From: Bacillus thermozeamaize | Lineage (GTDB): Bacteria; Bacillota; Bacilli; ZCTH02-B2 | Assembly: GCA_002159075.1 (NCBI GenBank) | Contig: LZRT01000130.1 | Location: 1 to 46,133, forward strand | Direction of reading: 5' to 3' | DNA: 46,133 nucleotides | Part shown: positions 8,431-17,172 of the stretch, one piece after another | Layout: every line of letters starts with the position of its first letter | How positions within the stretch are numbered: position 1 is the stretch's first letter | The notes under the pieces: generated by a model | Databases searched by the model: none | The model's input: only the letters and a program-made list of their open reading frames with translations | What the model was told of the DNA's origin: nothing | Program-made: the position numbers and the translations under genes

Positions 8431-10698
8431 TCATCGCTCCCGCACCGCATCTTCAGACTTGACCTTTTGCAAGGGGGCATATCGGGCCATCAGCCGCTTC
8501 ATGCCGATCGGCTCCCCGAACACCACCATCAGTTCCGTATCCTCCCCTTCACCGTGGACGGAAACGACAAGTCCCTGACCCCACTTGTGATGGATCACCT
8601 TCTCCCCGGCCCGCCAATTCTCCCCTGCGCCGCTTTCGCCTCCCTGCCGGACAGAAAGACCAGGTGCGACCCGGGACCGAAAGCGGGCGGACGGCTCCGC
8701 TTTTGAGCGGCCATCATCCGAACGATCATGCAGCAAATGGGCCGGGATCTCCGCAAAAAAGCGGGAAGGCAGATGGTGCATGACCTGCCCGTAGATCATC
8801 CGCCTGCGGGCGGCGGTCAGGTAGAGCCGTTCTTCCGCCCGTGTAATGCCGACATAAGCCAGGCGCCGTTCCTCTTCCAGTTCCTCCTCGTCATCCAGCG
8901 CCCGCTTGTGGGGAAAGATCCCTTCTTCCATGCCGCAGAGAAAAACGACCGGAAACTCCAGTCCCTTTGCGCTGTGGAGCGTCATCAAGACGACAGCGTC
9001 CTGCACATCCTGTTCCTCCAGCGTGTCCAGATCGGTCATGAGCGACAGTTCCGTGAGAAAATCAAGCAACGTTCGCGTTTCGTTACGGGCCTCAAACTCC
9101 ACAGCCACCGAGATAAATTCCTGGATATTCTCCAGCCGTCCTTCCGCCTCAATGGTGTTTTGCTGCGCGAGACTTTCCCGGTATCCGCTTCGCGCAAGCA
9201 CTTCCTCGATCATCTCGGAGGCGCTCAAATACTCGGACATCTGCCGCCATTCGGCGATCAAAGCGGCGAACTGGGCTGCCGCGCGGGCAGCCTTTCCGCT
9301 TAAACCCGCCCGCTCCGGTTCCTTTAACGCTTCGTACAAGGAGACCTGACGCTCCGCTGCATACGACTTCAACCGCTCCAGGCTGGTAGCGCCGATCCCC
9401 CGTTTCGGAACGTTGATCACCCGTTCCAGACTCCACTCATCCTCAGGATTGACCACCAGGCGAAGATAGGCGATCAGGTCTTTGATCTCCATTCGTTCAT
9501 AAAACCGCATCCCGCCCACCATCCGGTACGGCAGCCCTTCCCGCATCAGCGTCTCCTCGAGGACGCGCGATTGGGCATTGGTCCGGTAAAGGACGGCAAA
9601 ATCGCCGTATTTCCGGCCCGCGCCCACCTGCCGCCTGATCTCCTCGACGATAAACGAAGCCTCCTGATGTTCATCTTCTGCAATGAGCCGATGGATCAAT
9701 TCTCCCTTGGGATTGGCCGTCCAGAGCCGCTTCTCCTGGCGCTGGCGGTTGTTGGCGATGACATGGTTGGCCGCATCCAGGATGTGCTGTGTCGAACGGT
9801 AGTTTTGCTCCAGCTTGATCACAGTGGCCTGCGGGTAGTCTTCCTGGAAGTTGAGGATGTTGCCCATATCCGCCCCGCGCCAGCGGTAGATGGACTGATC
9901 GGCATCTCCCACCACACAAATATTCTGATGCCGCTCGGCCAGCATTCGCACCAGCAGGTACTGGGCCCGGTTGGTATCCTGGTATTCATCGATATGGATG
10001 TACTGGAAGCGGCGCTGGTACGCCTCCAGCACCTCAGGATTTTCCTGGAAAAGGCGGACCGTCAGCAAAATCAGGTCGTCAAAGTCCATCGCCTGGTTTG
10101 CTGCCAGGCGGCGTTGGTACAACTGGTATACACGGGAAACCGTTTTTTGAAAAAGGTTGCCTGCCTGCGCCTCATAACGTTCCGCCGTCAGCAGCTCGTT
10201 TTTGGCATGGCTGATCGCCGCCAGGAGGCTTCGCGGCTCGAAACGGTTGGGATCCAGGTTCAGTTCCCGCAGGACTTGTTTGACCACCGCAAGCTGGTCC
10301 TGGGTGTCAAGAATGGAAAAGGCAGGAGCATACCCCAGATGGTGGCTTTCGCGGCGCAAAATCCGCACACACACACTGTGGAACGTCCCAATCCACATCT
10401 CCTCAGCCATGGGGCCCACCAGCTGTCCGACCCTTTCGCGCATCTCGCGCGCCGCCTTGTTCGTAAAGGTAACGGCCAGGATATTCCAAGGCAGGATCTT
10501 CTTCACTTCCATGAGGTAGGCCACCCGGTGAGTGAGCACGCGCGTCTTGCCACTGCCGGCACCTGCCAGGACCAGCAAAGGGCCTTCCGTCGTCTGGACC
10601 GCCTGCCGCTGCTCCTCGTTCAACCCTTGCAACAGCCGGTGCATCTTTCCATCCTGATCAGCAGAGCCGCGCTCTTCTGCCTGAGATCGTTGCCTCAT
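8431..10698 (-). CDS. pcrA: ATP-dependent DNA helicase PcrA (UvrD/Rep family)
   Basis: A superfamily 1A 3'-5' helicase in repair, rolling-circle plasmid replication and removal of RecA/RNA polymerase from DNA. Walker A GAGSGKT is at about residues 46-52, the Walker B IDEYQDTN and the QNYRST motif follow, then [12 protein letters not shown] and YVGITRAEE near the C-terminus. The last 60 residues ([15 protein letters not shown]) form the Tudor-like RNA polymerase-interacting domain. The ATG at 10698 with GGAAGG upstream is preferred; a TTG eight codons earlier is possible. About 755 residues, a typical length. Located between pcrB and ligA, as in Bacillus. Confidence 0.96.
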   Translation of the reverse strand: MRQRSQAEERGSADQDGKMHRLLQGLNEEQRQAVQTTEGPLLVLAGAGSGKTRVLTHRVAYLMEVKKILPWNILAVTFTNKAAREMRERVGQLVGPMAEEMWIGTFHSVCVRILRRESHHLGYAPAFSILDTQDQLAVVKQVLRELNLDPNRFEPRSLLAAISHAKNELLTAERYEAQAGNLFQKTVSRVYQLYQRRLAANQAMDFDDLILLTVRLFQENPEVLEAYQRRFQYIHIDEYQDTNRAQYLLVRMLAERHQNICVVGDADQSIYRWRGADMGNILNFQEDYPQATVIKLEQNYRSTQHILDAANHVIANNRQRQEKRLWTANPKGELIHRLIAEDEHQEASFIVEEIRRQVGAGRKYGDFAVLYRTNAQSRVLEETLMREGLPYRMVGGMRFYERMEIKDLIAYLRLVVNPEDEWSLERVINVPKRGIGATSLERLKSYAAERQVSLYEALKEPERAGLSGKAARAAAQFAALIAEWRQMSEYLSASEMIEEVLARSGYRESLAQQNTIEAEGRLENIQEFISVAVEFEARNETRTLLDFLTELSLMTDLDTLEEQDVQDAVVLMTLHSAKGLEFPVVFLCGMEEGIFPHKRALDDEEELEEERRLAYVGITRAEERLYLTAARRRMIYGQVMHHLPSRFFAEIPAHLLHDRSDDGRSKAEPSARFRSRVAPGLSVRQGGESGAGENWRAGEKVIHHKWGQGLVVSVHGEGEDTELMVVFGEPIGMKRLMARYAPLQKVKSEDAVRER

Positions 10699-10739
10699 CT
10701 CACCCTTCTTCCTTTCCAGCAATCCCTTTCAGTACTATG

Positions 10740-11420
10740 CTACCTCTTGAAAGGCCGCAGTGTCGACAGGGCTGCTTGAAGATCATCATAAATGGCGTTG
10801 CCGACCACAATCGTGTCGGCCCACTGAGCCAATCGCGCCGCCGCCTCTGCCGTGCGTATTCCGCCGCCATAAAACAGGCGGCTCCGCCGCAAAATGGGCC
10901 GGGCGGCTTCCAGCCAGGCCTGACTGCCCAATTTCCCGCTGAACTCGATGTAAAAAACCGGCAATTGGAACAGGTGTTCGGCCAGCCTGGCATACGCCTG
11001 AACTTCCTCAGGCGAGAGGGCGGTTCGGCTTTCCGTCAACCGCCCTACCGCCGAGTCCGGATTGCCGACGAGATACCCCTCCACCACCACCAAATCCCAA
11101 GGAATGAGACTTCCATACTTTTTCAAGCCAGCCAGGTGAGCGTCAATGAGCCAATGACGGTCACCGGCATTGAGAACCATCGGCAGCAGGTATAGATCAA
11201 AACCGGGAACGACCGCTTCGCTGGAGGAAACCTCCAGAACGCAAGGGATTTCATACCGGCGGACCCGGGCAAGCAATTCCACCGTATTCTCATAAGTGAC
11301 ATTCTGGGTGCCGCCGACAATCACGGCATCCGTACCCGAGGTACAAATCGCATCCAACGCTTCCTCTGAGAGGAAACGGTCCGGATCCAACTTGAACACG
11401 TGCCGCCACGACTGGATCAT
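10740..11420 (-). CDS. pcrB: Heptaprenylglyceryl phosphate synthase (PcrB)
   Basis: A TIM-barrel prenyltransferase that joins heptaprenyl diphosphate to sn-glycerol-1-phosphate, an archaeal-type ether-lipid step found in Bacillales. Conserved segments: FKLDPDRFL near the N-terminus, SGTDAVIVGG, PCVLEVSS, the VPGFDLYLLPMVLN strand, VEGYLVGNPDSAVG, FYIEFSGKLG and the phosphate-binding FYGGGIRTAEAA with IVVGNAIYDD. About 226 residues, as in Bacillus. Start: the ATG at 11420; a TTG at 11429 has GGAG only three bases away. The stop is about 40 bp ahead of pcrA and the gene follows yerC closely. Confidence 0.93.
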   Translation of the reverse strand: MIQSWRHVFKLDPDRFLSEEALDAICTSGTDAVIVGGTQNVTYENTVELLARVRRYEIPCVLEVSSSEAVVPGFDLYLLPMVLNAGDRHWLIDAHLAGLKKYGSLIPWDLVVVEGYLVGNPDSAVGRLTESRTALSPEEVQAYARLAEHLFQLPVFYIEFSGKLGSQAWLEAARPILRRSRLFYGGGIRTAEAAARLAQWADTIVVGNAIYDDLQAALSTLRPFKR

Positions 11421-11447
11421 CTGTTTCAACCGCTCCGACGCCCCAAT

Positions 11448-11738
11448 CTACTTCCCGATTCGTTCCAGTACCAATTTATACCCGTCATTTCCGTAATTCA
11501 GGCACCGTTTCACGCGGGAGATGGTGGCAGTACTGGCTCCCGTTTCCCGTTCTATCTGATTATAAGTATGTCCTTTGCGCAACATGCGAGCCACTTCCAG
11601 GCGCTGTGCCAGAGATTTCAATTCATTCACGGTGCAGAGATCATCAAAAAAGAGATAACATTCCTCCAGGTTTTTCAATGTGAGAACCGATTGGAACAAC
11701 TGATCGATCAATGGGTCTTTCAATTTCTCGAGTGGCAT
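11448..11738 (-). CDS. yerC: YerC/YecD-family TrpR-like DNA-binding protein
   Basis: A 96-residue all-helical protein of the TrpR/YerC/YecD family. LKSLAQRLEVARMLRKG and YNQIERETGASTATISRVKR form the helix-turn-helix, with the family's conserved S-T-A-T-I-S-R recognition helix. Its regulatory target is not established. The start ATG at 11738 has TTAGGAGGG. It has its own promoter-like extended -10 (11773-11781) in the gap after yerB, so it may be expressed apart from the yerA-yerB pair. It keeps the Bacillus position next to pcrB. Confidence 0.88.
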   Translation of the reverse strand: MPLEKLKDPLIDQLFQSVLTLKNLEECYLFFDDLCTVNELKSLAQRLEVARMLRKGHTYNQIERETGASTATISRVKRCLNYGNDGYKLVLERIGK

Positions 11739-11772
11739 GCGAGATCCCTCCTAAGACGGAGTGCTTTGATCC

Positions 11773-11781
11773 ATTATAACA
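11773..11781 (-). promoter_or_regulatory. Extended -10 promoter for yerC-pcrB-pcrA-ligA-camS
   Basis: On the minus strand TGTTATAAT (TG, one base, TATAAT) lies 35 bp before the yerC start, directly beyond the yerB stop. No convincing -35. Confidence 0.45.
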
Positions 11782-12861
11782 TCACTGCGTTAAATTTTCG
11801 CTGCCATCCACAATGTTAACCGACGCCTGCATGCCGGGCTTGTCTGGAATGATGTTGACCCAAGTATTTCCAGGAAGAAGCCGGATCGGTTCTCCAGCTG
11901 CATCGGTGAAGACAAAAAACTCTCCCTGCTTCCTGTGCCACTGGATCGGGGTGGCCATTCCGCGCTGAAACAGCATCCCCTCCCCCTGGCCGGTCAGGAT
12001 GACCTCGCGCCGTCCTTCCTTGTCCACGATCCGATGCGGCGCTTCCATCACAATCAGATTGGTGACCGCCAATTGCTCCTCTGTCTCCATGTCACGGTGC
12101 GGTTTTCCCTTTGTCTCCCGCATGTACTGACGACGCCCGGAATCATATGCGTAAGCTAGATCATAAGTGCGATGGTAGGTGATCTCTACGCGGGTTGCAG
12201 GCTGCCCATCCCGAACCTCCTCATCTTGGAGAAAATGGAACTGTGGCAGCGCGCCTGCCTTGGTTTCCCATCCCTTGTCTGCAATCGCCTCGCGCAAGCG
12301 GGTCATGTCGGTGTATAAATTGTGCGGCATACGGCGAAACTTTTCCCGCCAGAAGTAGCGTCCCGCATTATAAATCTCATCCAGGTGCTCGTAATTGGTC
12401 TGCTTCAACCGTGCCAGCGCTTCTGTTGAACCGCCCGCATGAACCAACACCGCATTCATTCCCTCGGCGATGTCAATAAAATAGGGGCGTACGCTCCGAA
12501 CCGGTCCCAACCGTTCCGGCTTCTGGCTCTGATAGATGGCGACAAAACGCGTGATCCATCCTTCGGCCAGGACCTCAAATACCCAATCCGCCTTGTCCAA
12601 CCCGGATTGCGGCCGGGCCTGGTTATGGTTTTCGATCATCACCGCCACCACCCGTTCATCGACCGGCGCATCGGCCGGCAGACCCGTTAGCGGCGCGGTG
12701 ATGGGCTGCTCTTGCGGACTCTTGTCTTCCGGCAGGGGTGCCGGGGGCGGCGTTTTCGGTTCCGGCTGCACATACCCGCAACCTGCCGTCAAAGCGATGA
12801 GGAACGCTATCATGCCCCATTTCAGGCAGCGGACGATCCGCTCATTCCCATTACAAATCAT
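11782..12861 (-). CDS. yerB: DUF3048 lipoprotein (YerB-like)
   Basis: A predicted lipoprotein of about 359 residues with the DUF3048 N- and C-terminal domains; function not known. The start at 12861 (MICNGNERIV) has AAGGTGAG upstream and overlaps the end of the upstream adenine deaminase gene by 11 bp. From it the hydrophobic stretch MIAFLIALTAGC gives a lipobox with Cys28, followed by a Pro-rich linker. Conserved stretches include VVAVMIENHNQARPQSGLD, RLGPVRSVRPYFIDIA and the C-terminal GNTWVNIIP. It acts outside the membrane. The yerA-yerB-yerC order is the Bacillus order. Confidence 0.9.
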   Translation of the reverse strand: MICNGNERIVRCLKWGMIAFLIALTAGCGYVQPEPKTPPPAPLPEDKSPQEQPITAPLTGLPADAPVDERVVAVMIENHNQARPQSGLDKADWVFEVLAEGWITRFVAIYQSQKPERLGPVRSVRPYFIDIAEGMNAVLVHAGGSTEALARLKQTNYEHLDEIYNAGRYFWREKFRRMPHNLYTDMTRLREAIADKGWETKAGALPQFHFLQDEEVRDGQPATRVEITYHRTYDLAYAYDSGRRQYMRETKGKPHRDMETEEQLAVTNLIVMEAPHRIVDKEGRREVILTGQGEGMLFQRGMATPIQWHRKQGEFFVFTDAAGEPIRLLPGNTWVNIIPDKPGMQASVNIVDGSENLTQ

Positions 12862-14650
12862 CGTTCTCACCTTCATGGTCAAGAGAAATGGACGGGTACA
12901 GAACCTGCCGTTCCTTCACCGAATAGATGCCTTGCGGCGTCAGCCGCACATAGGGGAGATGGGTGGCCGGCAGGAACATCAAGGAATACACCGGGTCGAG
13001 ATGGACATACCCGGCCTCGCGCAAGTGCCGGTACAACTGGCCTGCCGCCGCTGCAATCACGTCATACGGTTCCGGACTCATCGAGGAATAAATCGGCAGC
13101 TGGATTTCAAAGCTCACCTGCTGGCGATCCACCAGGACGACGCCGCCCTTCAGTTCCAGCAGGCGGCGGAGGGCCTTGGCCATGGCTGCTGTATCCTGGC
13201 CGAGCACCAGCAAATCGCCGCCCACTGCCACGGAAGCGGCCAGGCCGTCCAGTTGGCGGGCAAATCCCCGCAATAAGCCGTTGCAGACCCAACGGCCTTG
13301 CCGGTCAATGAGACTGGCCAGGACGAGCCCTTCATTGGACGTCCAATCCAGCTGGCCAGACCGGACCGGAAAAGTTTCCATGTGAACGGTGGTGATTACG
13401 GCATCGCGAAGCTGAATGACCGGAAATTCCATCTGTTCCTGAGCCGTCCGGACAGGCAATCGGAACAGGGACTCCTCCACCTTCCTTGGGCCATATTTCC
13501 CGCTGCTGGCGACACGGATAACTTCCGGCAACAGAAGTTCCACGTTGAGTTTGTCCGACTCGGCGACCATCTTCCCTTCTGCCATGACCTTTTGCGGCCG
13601 CGGCTGGCGGAGATCCCGAAGAAACAGAATGTCAGCCAACCGGCCGGGGGCAATGCCGCCCAACTCGCCGTCCAATCCATAATACGTGGCCGGATTGAGC
13701 GTGACAAGCCGGTACGCAGTAATGGGTTCCAGGCCGGCCTCCATCGCCTCCCGCAACAGATAATCCGTCAGCCCTTTTTCAAGCATCGGCGGTGTCGGGC
13801 CATCCGTGGTCATCATCAGCCGGTTGCTCCAGCAAATGTTCTCCTTCAACAGCCCCTTAACCAATTCGGGCAAATCGGGCCGGATGGGACTGAGCCGCAG
13901 CGTGGCATACATCCCCAAACGCAGCCGTTGAATGACGTCATCGCTCCGGATGCTTTCGTGACAGGCCCGTACCCCTGCGGCCGCAGCTGCATTCAAGGTC
14001 CCCCCGGAGGCGCCGGGAAAATGTCCTTCCACCCGCTTCCCGAACGATTGGGCCGAAAGGACATTTTCAATCATCTGTTCATCCCCGGCAAGCAGCCTGG
14101 GCCAATCGGTCAGCTCGCCCACCTGCAGGACGAAGGGGTGAGCAAGCAGCCGCCTGATCCTTTCAGGGGCAAAACGCCGAACCATTTCATCGTTGGCCGT
14201 CTGGGCATCCAGACGGGCTCCCCAGAACATTTTTACAGGGAATTTGGCGAATGCATCAAGGGCTTCAAGATACTGCTCCTCATCGAGGCGCATGAACAGC
14301 TCCAGATTGTCATGCACAATCGCCGTCGTCCCATGCCTGAGCGCCTTCTCGGCAAAGGTTGCCGGATTGAAGAACAGGGTGGAATGTGCATGCGGCTCAA
14401 AATAACCGGGACTCAAGACATACCCCCGGCCGTCAATGACCAACGTATGGTCTGAACAGGGAGGCAGCTCGCTTCCCACATAGGCGATATGCTTGCCGCT
14501 GATGGCAATATGGGCCTCCATCAGTTCATTGGTATAGACGTTGATCAAGGTGGCGTGTTGAATCACCACATCCCCCGCCTGTTCCCGCTTGGCTACCGCG
14601 ATCAGTTTTTGCATCTCGGATCCGCTCAATGGCCGAATCTGCTGTGTCAA
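12851..14650 (-). CDS. Adenine deaminase-like amidohydrolase (YerA/AdeC family)
   Basis: A metal-dependent amidohydrolase of the adenine deaminase family (COG1001), which converts adenine to hypoxanthine in purine salvage. The 599 residues start from a TTG with ACAGGAGGG seven bases upstream. The N-terminal beta-sandwich is followed by PGYFEPHAHST (metal-binding HxH), HGTTAIVHDN, the VEGHFPGASG histidine, TTDGP, and the C-terminal adenine-deaminase domain with GDLLVLGQDTAAM. As in B. subtilis YerA, the HxH context differs from true AdeC (FIDAHVHIESS), so the substrate may not be adenine. The YerA group is not well characterised biochemically. It overlaps yerB and heads the operon. Confidence 0.85.
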   Translation of the reverse strand: MTQQIRPLSGSEMQKLIAVAKREQAGDVVIQHATLINVYTNELMEAHIAISGKHIAYVGSELPPCSDHTLVIDGRGYVLSPGYFEPHAHSTLFFNPATFAEKALRHGTTAIVHDNLELFMRLDEEQYLEALDAFAKFPVKMFWGARLDAQTANDEMVRRFAPERIRRLLAHPFVLQVGELTDWPRLLAGDEQMIENVLSAQSFGKRVEGHFPGASGGTLNAAAAAGVRACHESIRSDDVIQRLRLGMYATLRLSPIRPDLPELVKGLLKENICWSNRLMMTTDGPTPPMLEKGLTDYLLREAMEAGLEPITAYRLVTLNPATYYGLDGELGGIAPGRLADILFLRDLRQPRPQKVMAEGKMVAESDKLNVELLLPEVIRVASSGKYGPRKVEESLFRLPVRTAQEQMEFPVIQLRDAVITTVHMETFPVRSGQLDWTSNEGLVLASLIDRQGRWVCNGLLRGFARQLDGLAASVAVGGDLLVLGQDTAAMAKALRRLLELKGGVVLVDRQQVSFEIQLPIYSSMSPEPYDVIAAAAGQLYRHLREAGYVHLDPVYSLMFLPATHLPYVRLTPQGIYSVKERQVLYPSISLDHEGENDDL

Positions 14651-14859
14651 TCGGGAACCCTCCTGTCATCCACTGTTTCTTATTTTCTGGTTTCAATCAT
14701 CTTACCACAGGATTTTACGGTCCGTATAGACAACCTTCCGCCGTGTCGGACGGCAATAGAAACGTATAAAGCGGATATACTAAAGCTTGTCATTGTTCCG
14801 CTCCTGCCGCCTATGACATTTTGCCGATGACATTTTCATATGGAAAGAGGTGATATGGC

Positions 14860-15246
14860 TTGAGAAAAAACGTCGGCACCTGGGATGCCCTGTTTCGGAT
14901 CACCTTGGGCCTGGCCGGGCTTGCCTGGTCGATCAGCCGGATGGCCCGCTTGCCGTACCGATCCAGCGGCTTTACCCGCTTCATTCTCTGGATGAGCGCC
15001 ATGAAAGTGGCCGAGGGCATAACCCGTTTCTGCCCGATGCTGTTCGCCTTCAACATGAATTCGGAGGGAATCACCATCCGCTGGAAAAATCCCGGAAAAC
15101 AGCAGGCCTCGTTGCTGTTCGGCGAAGAGGTTCAAGAAGAACAGCGCCAATCTGCGCAACACCAGGGTGCGCCTCGCCCCCTCGGGCACAGCGCCGGCAA
15201 GTCGATTCGGGCAAGACAACTTGGAAAACCACGCCCATTGCAATGA
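14860..15246 (+). CDS. DUF2892 inner-membrane protein
   Basis: A 128-residue protein starting at TTG with GAGGTGAT upstream. The N-terminal half (RKNVGTWDALFRITLGLAG) matches the DUF2892 pattern: a short NVGxxDRxxR lead-in and a transmembrane helix; a second weak hydrophobic stretch follows at about 40-65. The C-terminal 55 residues are polar and low in order, longer than usual for the family, and may be a random extension. No function is known. It stands alone on the plus strand between two minus-strand genes. Confidence 0.65.
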   Translation: MRKNVGTWDALFRITLGLAGLAWSISRMARLPYRSSGFTRFILWMSAMKVAEGITRFCPMLFAFNMNSEGITIRWKNPGKQQASLLFGEEVQEEQRQSAQHQGAPRPLGHSAGKSIRARQLGKPRPLQ

Positions 15247-15261
15247 ACGGCCCTTCCGCGA

Positions 15262-15296
15262 AAAAAAACACCCCGGCCAGGTCGGCACGGGGTGTT
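15262..15296 (-). terminator. Terminator of the SIMPL-domain gene
   Basis: Stem AACACCCCG (15267-15275) and CGGGGTGTT (15288-15296). On the minus strand it is followed by eight T residues. It starts right at the gene's stop and may also serve the DUF2892 gene. Confidence 0.75.
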
Positions 15297-15299
15297 CGT

Positions 15300-16085
15300 T
15301 CATCTCAACTGATAAACCACACGGATCTGGGTCTCGTATTCCAACTCACCCGCCGGCACAGGGGTTGCCGCATCGCTGGCCGGCTGCTGCGCCATCTCGT
15401 ACTTAGCCATCTCTCGATAGACGACCGGCGGCTTTTGTCCCGGTTCCTCATCCACCGCCAGCACTTTTCCCAGTTTGCCTCCGGCACGTTCCGCCAGCAA
15501 TTGCGCTTTTGCGCCTGCCTGGCTCAGGGCTTTCTCCAGCGCTTGTTGTGCCACAACCTTTTCTTTCTCCCCGCTCATGCGAAAAAGAACGCCTCCCGCC
15601 TCATTGGCGCCTGCCCGGGTGGCCGCGTCAATCACCGCCCCCACCCGATCCGCCTGCCTGACCACCACCTTCAGGCGGTTGACGGCCGCATATCCATTGG
15701 GACGGGGATTACCCTCTTTTGGATAATCAAACTCTTGCTGAATCTCGTAACCCTGCGTCTGGATATCGGCCGGGGCAATGCCTTGCTTTTTGAGCGCCTC
15801 GATCACCGCCTGCATTTTCCGGGCATTCTCCTTCACCGCTTGATCGGCAGAAGAGGCGCGGGTCCGCACCCCGATCGTGAAAACAGCCTCGTCCGGTACC
15901 GCCGTCACCTTGCCCGTCCCGATCACCCGAATAAAAGGCTGATCCAGCAGTTGCTCTTCCGCCGCCTCCACATGGCTTACATCCCTCTTGCCGCTCCATA
16001 AACCCGTCAACGACAGACTGGCCAGGAACATGGCAAGGATTCCCAGAAAAAGGACAGGCCACCTGATTTTGAATCTTTCGTCCAT
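15300..16085 (-). CDS. SIMPL-domain (DUF541) membrane-anchored/exported protein
   Basis: A protein of about 261 residues with one N-terminal membrane segment (VLFLGILAMFLASLSLTGLW), which may be a signal peptide or anchor, followed by a SIMPL domain: IRVIGTGKVTAVPDEAVFTI, the repeated DADRV-like strand RLKVVVRQADRV, and AGANEAGGVLFRMS. The family includes the E. coli oxidative-stress protein YggE and B. subtilis YorF-like proteins; the biochemical role is unclear. The ATG at 16085 is chosen because AAAGGA lies eight bases upstream; an ATG three codons earlier has no spacing. Its 5' half is duplicated downstream as a pseudogene (16484-16697). Confidence 0.85.
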   Translation of the reverse strand: MDERFKIRWPVLFLGILAMFLASLSLTGLWSGKRDVSHVEAAEEQLLDQPFIRVIGTGKVTAVPDEAVFTIGVRTRASSADQAVKENARKMQAVIEALKKQGIAPADIQTQGYEIQQEFDYPKEGNPRPNGYAAVNRLKVVVRQADRVGAVIDAATRAGANEAGGVLFRMSGEKEKVVAQQALEKALSQAGAKAQLLAERAGGKLGKVLAVDEEPGQKPPVVYREMAKYEMAQQPASDAATPVPAGELEYETQIRVVYQLR

Positions 16086-16241
16086 CCTGTTCATCCTTTC
16101 TCAAATCGTGGATTTCTCCGAAAAGTCGATATCCATATCTGCCAAATTAGACGATAGGTTGCATCCCAGGGTTTCTGACAAAAATAAGTTTCCCGCCTCC
16201 GGAAAATGGGTCTCTATACGATTTCACAGCTCAGTGACCGT

Positions 16242-16249
16242 CATACAAT
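16242..16249 (+). promoter_or_regulatory. Sporulation-type -10 element (copy 1)
   Basis: CATACAAT lies 33 bp upstream of the first YjcZ gene and is repeated at the same place in the duplicate. It fits the -10 of mother-cell sigma factors (sigma-E CATACANT; close to sigma-K CATANNNTA). The -35 is not clear. Confidence 0.4.
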
Positions 16250-16282
16250 GAAGGTACAACCATCAGAAAGGAGGGAAATATA

Positions 16283-16396
16283 ATGTCGGATTACAGTGGC
16301 GGCTACGGTGGTGGCTTTTTCAAAAGCAATATCGGGATAATTCTCGTGATTTTCGTGTTGCTGGTTATCATCGCCGAGCATCGTTTTTGGTGGTAA
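16283..16396 (+). CDS. YjcZ-family sporulation miniprotein, copy 1
   Basis: A 37-residue protein: a Gly/Tyr-rich head (MSDYSGGYGGGFF), then one membrane segment (IGIILVIFVLLVIIA) ending EHRFWW. This is the pattern of the small YjcZ-family proteins made during sporulation in Bacillales and probably sited in the spore membrane or coat. The ribosome binding site is AAAGGAGGG. A CATACAAT element upstream and a terminator directly downstream make it a complete monocistronic unit. Its only sequence neighbour is a second copy 604 bp downstream. Confidence 0.85.
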   Translation: MSDYSGGYGGGFFKSNIGIILVIFVLLVIIAEHRFWW

Positions 16397-16421
16397 CCCT
16401 CGCCAGACAGCATCCCGTACG

Positions 16422-16460
16422 GGGCGTCAAAGCACCAAGTGTTTGGCGCCCTGATTTTTT
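16422..16460 (+). terminator. Terminator after YjcZ copy 1
   Basis: Stem GGGCGTCAAA (16422-16431) and TTTGGCGCCC (16442-16451), ten pairs with one G-U, followed by TGATTTTTT. Confidence 0.8.
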
Positions 16461-16483
16461 GTAAAAATGCTCGAAAAAGTAAA

Positions 16484-16697
16484 CCGATCGTAAGAACAGC
16501 CTCGTCAGGTACCGCCGTCACCTTGCCCGTCCCGATAACACGAATAAAAGGCTGATCCAGCAGCTTCTCTTCCGCCGCCTCCACATGGCTCACATCCCTC
16601 TTGCCGCTCCATAAACCCGTCAACGACAGACTGGCCATGAACATGGAAAGGATTCCCAGAAAAGAACGGGCCACCTGATTTTGAATTTATCTTTCAT
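16484..16697 (-). pseudogene. Truncated, frameshifted duplicate of the SIMPL gene 5' end
   Basis: A copy of the first 70 or so codons of the gene at 15300-16085. One T is missing near 16660 (GTTCTTTTCTGG against GTCCTTTTTCTGG), shifting the frame after residue 12. The copy stops at the duplication join, where sequence from after the YjcZ terminator follows. The SIMPL domain is lost. Confidence 0.85.
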
Positions 16698-16844
16698 CCT
16701 GTTCATCCTTTTTCAAATCGTGGATACCTTTCTCAAATTGCGGATATCTCTGAGACGATGGGATGCATCCCAGGGTTTCTAATAAAATAAGTTTGCCGCC
16801 TTCGGCAAATGGGTATCTATACGATTCCACAGCTCACTGACCGG

Positions 16845-16852
16845 CATACAAT
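16845..16852 (+). promoter_or_regulatory. Sporulation-type -10 element (copy 2)
   Basis: A second copy of CATACAAT, 34 bp upstream of the second YjcZ gene; kept while nearby bases have drifted. Confidence 0.4.
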
Positions 16853-16886
16853 GAAGATACAACCATCAGAAAGGAGGGAAACACAA

Positions 16887-16997
16887 ATGTCGGATTACAG
16901 TGGTGGCCATTGTGGTGGCTTTTTCAGAAGCAATATCGGGATAATTCTCGTGATTTTCGTGTTGCTGGTTGTCATCGCCGAGCATCGTCCATGGTAA
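16887..16997 (+). CDS. YjcZ-family sporulation miniprotein, copy 2
   Basis: A 36-residue paralogue of copy 1. The head reads MSDYSGGHCGGFF, with Tyr8 changed to His and Gly9 to Cys; the membrane segment is nearly identical and the tail is EHRPW. The ATG at 16887 has AAAGGAGGG. A longer in-frame start at 16809 exists but has no ribosome binding site and lies in duplicated promoter sequence. The new cysteine next to a glycine run could allow disulfide cross-linking in the spore; that is speculation. Confidence 0.82.
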   Translation: MSDYSGGHCGGFFRSNIGIILVIFVLLVVIAEHRPW

Positions 16998-17021
16998 CCC
17001 TTGCCAGATAGCATCCCGTAC

Positions 17022-17060
17022 GGGGTGTCAGCACCAAGTGTTTGGCGTCCTGTTTTTTTG
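17022..17060 (+). terminator. Terminator after YjcZ copy 2
   Basis: The duplicate of the 16422 hairpin with several changes that leave G-U pairs, followed by TGTTTTTTT. Confidence 0.7.
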
Positions 17061-17120
17061 TAAAAATGCTCGAAAAAGTAAACAGTTTTTTAAGAAGAAC
17101 TACGCAACAGGATGTTTCCG

Positions 17121-17129
17121 TGATATGAT
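17121..17129 (+). promoter_or_regulatory. Extended -10 promoter for the alpha/beta hydrolase
   Basis: TGATATGAT (TG, one base, TATGAT) 44 bp before the GTG at 17173. No clear -35. Confidence 0.35.
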
Positions 17130-17172
17130 CGTCATGAAACAGCGCACATGGCAAAGAAAGGAGAAGTTGGAC

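Larger units (their letters stand above)
15871..17083. repeat. Tandem duplication, two units of about 600 bp
   Basis: Unit 1 (about 15871-16483) and unit 2 (about 16484-17083) are near-identical. Each holds, in order, the 5' part of the SIMPL gene (minus), an intergenic promoter region, a YjcZ miniprotein gene (plus) and its terminator. The join is at AGTAAAC/CGATCG near 16484. Unit 2 is slightly shorter. Its SIMPL copy is cut off and frameshifted, while both YjcZ copies remain intact. Confidence 0.9.

Noticed and set aside
9571-10779. A long plus-strand frame opposite pcrA
   Set aside because: Shadow frame of a GC-rich conserved gene; no ribosome binding site or recognisable domain.
13298-14455. 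A 385-codon plus-strand frame opposite the adenine deaminase gene
   Set aside because: Shadow frame; the minus-strand product has clear amidohydrolase motifs.
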